Part shown: in pieces, positions 13,824 to 16,947 of the stretch
How the letters are laid out: each line of letters opens with the position of its first letter
Numbering within the stretch: the first letter of the stretch is position 1
NCBI GenBank assembly: GCA_964513565.1
Contig: CAZENE010000056.1
Span: 1 to 16,947 of the forward strand
DNA length: 16,947 nt
Direction of reading: 5' to 3'
Source: Delta-02 sp964513565
GTDB lineage: Bacteria; Desulfobacterota; Syntrophorhabdia; Syntrophorhabdales; Syntrophorhabdaceae
The notes under the pieces: model-generated
The model's input: the letters and a program-made list of their open reading frames with translations, nothing else
What the model was told of the DNA's origin: nothing
Database searches by the model: none
Translations under genes and position numbers: made by a program

Positions 13824-15071
13824 ATGCGGAAAATAATATTATTATTGCTTGTTTTGTCCTTGGTGTCCTGCAGTTATCTGCCTTTTGGCAAGAAGAAGGA
13901 CGAAGACCCTTCGAAGACCGCTAAGAAGACGGACGCTGCTTCAGCGAAAAAATCGGCCCGGAGCGATGCCGAAGAGATGAAAGAGCCTGAGATGGGCGAT
14001 ATAAAGGTTATTGACGGGATCGAATATATCTATACCCGGAACCGCAAGTACATGTTGACCCCCTACGAGCCCCCCTATGTATGGGTCCGAAAAGACCAGT
14101 ATACGCCCGGTATCGGGGAGGCCCTGTCATTCAGTGTCGGCGGCAGCGGCCCCAGTAAAAAAGAGCGGGATGAACTGGAGAGAAGGATAGCAAAACTTGA
14201 GGAAGAGTTGAAAAAGAAGGGGATCCAGCCGGGTAATGTCTATCCGACTCAGATGGGTTATCTGCCGGTTGGGCTAGGGTTCATGCCCGGGTTGATATCG
14301 TTCGAATATCCGTCGCCGAAAATGAAACGGCGGATAGTGGTTCTTCCCGTGATAGACCAGACAAACTACAAATCCGAAGGCCTGGGAGAACTGGCGACAA
14401 AGCGTCTTATCTCCCGCCTTGAAAGTACAGGAACGGTGATATGTGTCGATCCGAACACATTAAATGTCCACGGCTCGTACTTCGATGCAGCCAATGCCAG
14501 GAGAGTGAATAATGACTTTGGCATACAGGCCATACTCAAGACGACCCTTTCCGACGTGTACATCAGTTCTTCACGCATAGAAGGGAAGGATGAGAAAGAG
14601 ACCTCCTTTGCGATGTCAAAGCTCGCTATAGATGTGTTCAATACAGAAACAGGTCGTACAATGAAACAGCTCTCGGGCAGGAACCCGATATCGCTGTCAC
14701 GTGAAAAGGGCGACCTGAGTTCTGAAAAGGCCAAAATAAAGGCAATTGACCTTGCGATCGAGATGATAGCCGAGGATGTCCTGAAAACGGTTCTTTCGGT
14801 AGACTGGCATTCACGGATCGCTTCTACAGACGGCACGAAGGTCTATATCAACGCAGGCAGGCTCTCCGGTCTGGAAAAGGGAAAGGTCCTTGAAGTGTAC
14901 GCACCGGGCGAAGAGGTTGTCGATCCTAAGACAAAGCAGCCATTAGGCAGGAAAAAAGGGGCTTTCAAGGGTGAACTTGAGGTCGTAGAACTGTTCGGAG
15001 TCGATGCGAGCTGGGCCAAGACTAATAAAGGCGGCAGCTTTTCTTCGAGCGATCTGGTATATGTTAAATAA
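13824..15071 (+). CDS. Outer-membrane lipoprotein with CsgG-like and FlgT-C-like regions
   Basis: A 415-residue protein. It has a type II signal peptide MRKIILLLLVLSLVSC with lipidated Cys16 and Ser at +2, which favours outer-membrane sorting. After a Lys-rich linker, a short coiled coil (KKERDELERRIAKLEEELKK) precedes a central domain. That domain has RRIVVLPVIDQTNYKSEGLG and TGTVICVDPNTLNV, reminiscent of CsgG/TolB-type N-terminal folds in outer-membrane lipoproteins. The C-terminal 80 residues (DGTKVYINAGRLSGLEKGKV, then SSDLVYVK) look like the FlgT C-terminal beta-barrel repeat. The family assignment is by pattern only and a specific role is not known. No Shine-Dalgarno is visible ahead of the ATG, which agrees with leaderless translation. 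An in-frame TTG at 13788 is rejected because it is the -35 box itself. A strong terminator follows. Confidence 0.8.
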   Translation: MRKIILLLLVLSLVSCSYLPFGKKKDEDPSKTAKKTDAASAKKSARSDAEEMKEPEMGDIKVIDGIEYIYTRNRKYMLTPYEPPYVWVRKDQYTPGIGEALSFSVGGSGPSKKERDELERRIAKLEEELKKKGIQPGNVYPTQMGYLPVGLGFMPGLISFEYPSPKMKRRIVVLPVIDQTNYKSEGLGELATKRLISRLESTGTVICVDPNTLNVHGSYFDAANARRVNNDFGIQAILKTTLSDVYISSSRIEGKDEKETSFAMSKLAIDVFNTETGRTMKQLSGRNPISLSREKGDLSSEKAKIKAIDLAIEMIAEDVLKTVLSVDWHSRIASTDGTKVYINAGRLSGLEKGKVLEVYAPGEEVVDPKTKQPLGRKKGAFKGELEVVELFGVDASWAKTNKGGSFSSSDLVYVK

Positions 15072-15104
15072 AGCACACTAGAAGGTAATAGGTTGGGCTA
15101 TAGG

Positions 15105-15134
15105 GGGCCGCGATCTCGCGGCCCTTTTATTTTA
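15105..15134 (+). terminator. Rho-independent terminator of the lipoprotein gene
   Basis: GGGCCGCGA (15105-15113) pairs perfectly with TCGCGGCCC (15116-15124), and TTTTATTTTA follows. It ends 33 bases past the lipoprotein stop and its T-tract overlaps the stop of the opposing hydrolase gene. It has no T-tract in the minus direction, so it works as a terminator for the plus strand. Confidence 0.9.
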
Positions 15135-15684
15135 CGAGGGGCAGAACCGCCTTGAATTCATCGGTACCCGCTTGAACGAGGATCTCGTAAATACACATCT
15201 CGGTGGAACTGATGACCACGCCGGCATCGCGCATCCGGGCAAGAGAGATTGCCTTGTTGGCAGGGAAGCGCGATGAAACCGCGTCAGCAATAACGTGGAC
15301 GCGCCAATCCGAACATGCGGCGAGGGCTGTCTGCGCAACGCATATATGGGATTCAACGCCGGTGATGATGATGGTTTTGCGTTCCGTGTGCCTGATCACA
15401 TCGGAGAATTCCGGATTAAGAAAACAGTTGAAATGTGTTTTTCCTACCGCTGAAAAGTTCGCTATGGCATCCCGCAGCACAGGCATCGTAGGCCCAAGTT
15501 TTTCCTGTTCGGTAAAAATGACAGGTATTCGCGTGATGCCGCAGAATTTTACCAATCTGACAGTATTCCGGACGACCTCGTCCCTGTCTGCAATGACAGG
15601 CATCAGCTTTTCTTGCACGTCTATGACGACCATGACACAGTCATTCCTCGTTATAAGTTTCAAAGCGGTGTTGACCAGCGGCAT
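15127..15684 (-). CDS. Isochorismatase-family cysteine hydrolase
   Basis: A 185-residue protein of the isochorismatase-like superfamily. The catalytic triad is complete: Asp22 in VVIDVQEKL, Lys82 in VGKTHFNCF and Cys115 in GVESHICV. Family members hydrolyse amides such as nicotinamide or carbamoyl compounds, or vinyl ethers; the exact substrate cannot be told. Its compact layout, without the zinc-site residues of nicotinamidases being evident, resembles YcaC-type or 'hydrolase' members of unknown substrate. The ATG at 15684 has AAGGAGG 6 bases ahead. It converges on the lipoprotein gene across a shared terminator and has its own upstream gap from the lipid A deacylase gene, in which no promoter is clear. 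Confidence 0.9.
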   Translation of the reverse strand: MPLVNTALKLITRNDCVMVVIDVQEKLMPVIADRDEVVRNTVRLVKFCGITRIPVIFTEQEKLGPTMPVLRDAIANFSAVGKTHFNCFLNPEFSDVIRHTERKTIIITGVESHICVAQTALAACSDWRVHVIADAVSSRFPANKAISLARMRDAGVVISSTEMCIYEILVQAGTDEFKAVLPLVK

Positions 15685-15834
15685 TCAATCCCTCCTTCGA
15701 TAATTGCTATATAAGAATTGGAATATTAATAATAGTACAATTGCAGCTATTTTCGGTAGTGAATATTTAATGGACCGGTTGCGACGATCTTTCGGGGGTC
15801 CCCCGGATCCCTGTAAGAGGACCGGTACCGGCGA

Positions 15835-16470
15835 TCAAAAATAATAGCCCACGGAAAATGTCAAAGAGTCGATGGCCTTGTTGCTGTTGGAGAGGCCCCC
15901 GTTCGATATGTGATGGTAGCGGAGGGTAGTGAAGTAGTTTTTTAACGGGCCGGACGTGAATTCTATCCCCGGCCCGCCGATAAGAAGGAAATTGAAACGG
16001 GAATCCTGACCTTCGACCCTATAGTCGATATAGATCCCTCCGGCGCCGAACTCGAGAAATGGCTTGAAGATAGATGTAGACAAAGAGTCAAAATAAATGA
16101 GTGCCAGGACCTGTGCGGAGATAATGGCCCTCGTATCCGGACGCATTATGATACCCGGGCTGAACTCGGCCTTGAGACGAATGCTTTGCGGTGCCTTCAG
16201 CCGGTTAGGCAAGATGCGCTGGACGTCTATGAGCGATATCCCTGACAGGCTTAAGAACGTAATTTCACTGTTCGGGCTAAAGTTGTTGCCGACCGAAGCT
16301 GATATGCCGAACCTGTTGGGAATGTTGCGGGCCTCGGATTCCGCAAAGGCACGGGGAGTCTGGCCAATCATCGAAAAAAATATAAAAAGCATGATAACCG
16401 GCACGAAAGCAGCGGAAAAGTGTAACCGGGATCTTTGGATCGACGGAACGATACGATCTATGGAGGGCAT
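15835..16470 (-). CDS. PagL-like lipid A 3-O-deacylase (acyloxyacyl hydrolase family)
   Basis: A 211-residue protein with a Sec signal peptide: a basic N-region, a hydrophobic stretch (about 20-36) and a likely cut after RAFA (43). The mature part is an eight-stranded beta-barrel candidate ending in FSVGYYF, with terminal Phe typical of outer-membrane proteins. The PagL signature is RYHHISNGGLSNSNKAID, with His187 and Ser189 at the catalytic His-x-Ser. At the position matching the catalytic Glu, 14 residues after the His, is Asp201 instead. PagL enzymes remove the 3-position acyl chain of lipid A and modulate recognition and permeability. Start at 16470 is well supported by AAAGGAG 7 bases ahead. 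It stands alone, upstream of the isochorismatase-family gene and about 150 bases apart from it. Confidence 0.88.
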   Translation of the reverse strand: MPSIDRIVPSIQRSRLHFSAAFVPVIMLFIFFSMIGQTPRAFAESEARNIPNRFGISASVGNNFSPNSEITFLSLSGISLIDVQRILPNRLKAPQSIRLKAEFSPGIIMRPDTRAIISAQVLALIYFDSLSTSIFKPFLEFGAGGIYIDYRVEGQDSRFNFLLIGGPGIEFTSGPLKNYFTTLRYHHISNGGLSNSNKAIDSLTFSVGYYF

Positions 16471-16547
16471 CTTAAACTCCTTTGTTTCGGGTGACCGGCA
16501 TTTTTCAATACCGGGGAACCGTCATAAGCTGAAAGCGACAATAAAAT

Positions 16548-16577
16548 ATTTTACCTTCCGCCTTCGTCGCGAGGCAA
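16548..16577 (-). promoter_or_regulatory. Candidate promoter for the lipid A deacylase gene
   Basis: On the minus strand TTGCCT (16577 to 16572) and TAAAAT (16553 to 16548) are separated by 18 bases, about 80 bases before the start codon. The remaining gap up to 16741 holds no gene I can support. Confidence 0.35.
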
Positions 16578-16741
16578 CCCATTTACTGGACCGCCTTTCG
16601 CAAACCCTTTTTAGTAGCCTATCTACGGGACATCCACGACGCAAGGTATTGTAAAAATCTGAAAAACGGCATACGTATTCAGACGATTGTCTGGCGGTAG
16701 AAGGAAAAAAAATAGAAGGCGAGTGCGCGCGAAATAGTTTT

Positions 16742-16947
16742 CTAGTACAGGGTCACGACATGCACTTCGGTCTCCTCGCTCTGAGCATAAGGGCCGAAAA
16801 GAAGCCTGTCAGGTATACCCTGTACACGAACATAATAGGAAGTTCCCGGACCGAGCCTGTTCCGTATAGCCCAGGCAGTGAATTCATCCTCACCTAGGCG
16901 GACCTTCAGGCCCTTCTGTGCATATTCGAGGATCGCCCGTTCAGGGA
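16742..16947 (-). CDS. Partial protein with fibronectin-III-like C-terminus (3' end only)
   Basis: Only the last 67 codons plus a TAG stop (16742-16744) are in the window; the gene runs off the right edge. The residues include KVRLGEDEFTAWAIRN and LGPGTSYYVRVQGIP, then SEETEVHVVTLY. The pattern TSYYVRVQG followed by a short beta hairpin resembles the last strands of a fibronectin type III domain, which occur in secreted and envelope proteins. The full function cannot be judged from this fragment. No clear terminator is seen after the stop; a T8 run (16705-16712, on the minus strand) lies about 30 bases downstream but lacks a good hairpin in front of it. Confidence 0.65.
   Translation of the reverse strand, partial: PERAILEYAQKGLKVRLGEDEFTAWAIRNRLGPGTSYYVRVQGIPDRLLFGPYAQSEETEVHVVTLY

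Noticed and set aside
16680..16693. Hairpin CAGAC-GATT-GTCTG as a terminator of the gene ending at 16742
   Set aside because: The stem is only 5 bp and no T-tract follows it on the minus strand closely enough.
1..16947. CRISPR arrays, prophage genes, toxin-antitoxin or defence systems
   Set aside because: No regularly spaced repeats, phage structural genes, or paired small genes of these kinds are seen on either strand.

Overview
The window reads as chromosome of a Gram-negative bacterium with moderate GC. The evidence is a lipoprotein signal peptide, a PagL-like outer-membrane lipid A deacylase, PilZ signalling, two-component systems and a galT-glgA pair. A Desulfobacterota- or Nitrospirota-like organism fits, but this is an impression from gene content, not a phylogenetic result.

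Region 1 (about 1-2012) is a graveyard of mobile elements. An IS21-family element (istA fragments) sits inside a DDE transposase gene of the IS5/ISNCY-like kind. The pieces lie on both strands, and much of the scrambling can be undone on paper. Flipping 773-1188, which is bounded by a perfect 7-bp inverted repeat, rejoins the ISNCY-like gene in frame. Flipping about 449-495, bounded by a 4-bp inverted repeat, rejoins the istA catalytic core in frame. A third istA segment (383-451) is out of order. These local inversions inside dead transposase genes are the most unusual structure in the window.

Region 2 (2168-4586) holds a minus-strand galE and DUF218/YdcF-like pair. Across a 381-bp intergenic stretch, facing the other way, is a small protein with a ribbon-helix-helix-like N-terminus and a PilZ domain.

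Region 3 (4760-6761, minus strand) is a tightly coupled pair: a rhomboid intramembrane protease followed by a radical SAM protein.

Region 4 (6825-11369, plus strand) is an apparent operon of galT-like nucleotidyltransferase, glycogen synthase glgA, a GAF-containing soluble histidine kinase and a receiver-only response regulator. Its last two junctions overlap. With galE nearby it suggests UDP-hexose and glycogen metabolism linked to a phosphorelay.

Region 5 (11385-15134) has a tRNA-Ala(CGC) with its own promoter and a membrane sensor kinase with HAMP and PAS domains. A lipoprotein gene follows, with a consensus sigma70 promoter so close to the ATG that its transcript should be leaderless, then a strong intrinsic terminator.

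Region 6 (15127-16947, minus strand) contains an isochorismatase-family hydrolase, a PagL-like lipid A deacylase and the 3' end of a gene with a fibronectin-III-like C-terminus. No CRISPR array, prophage or defence island was seen.
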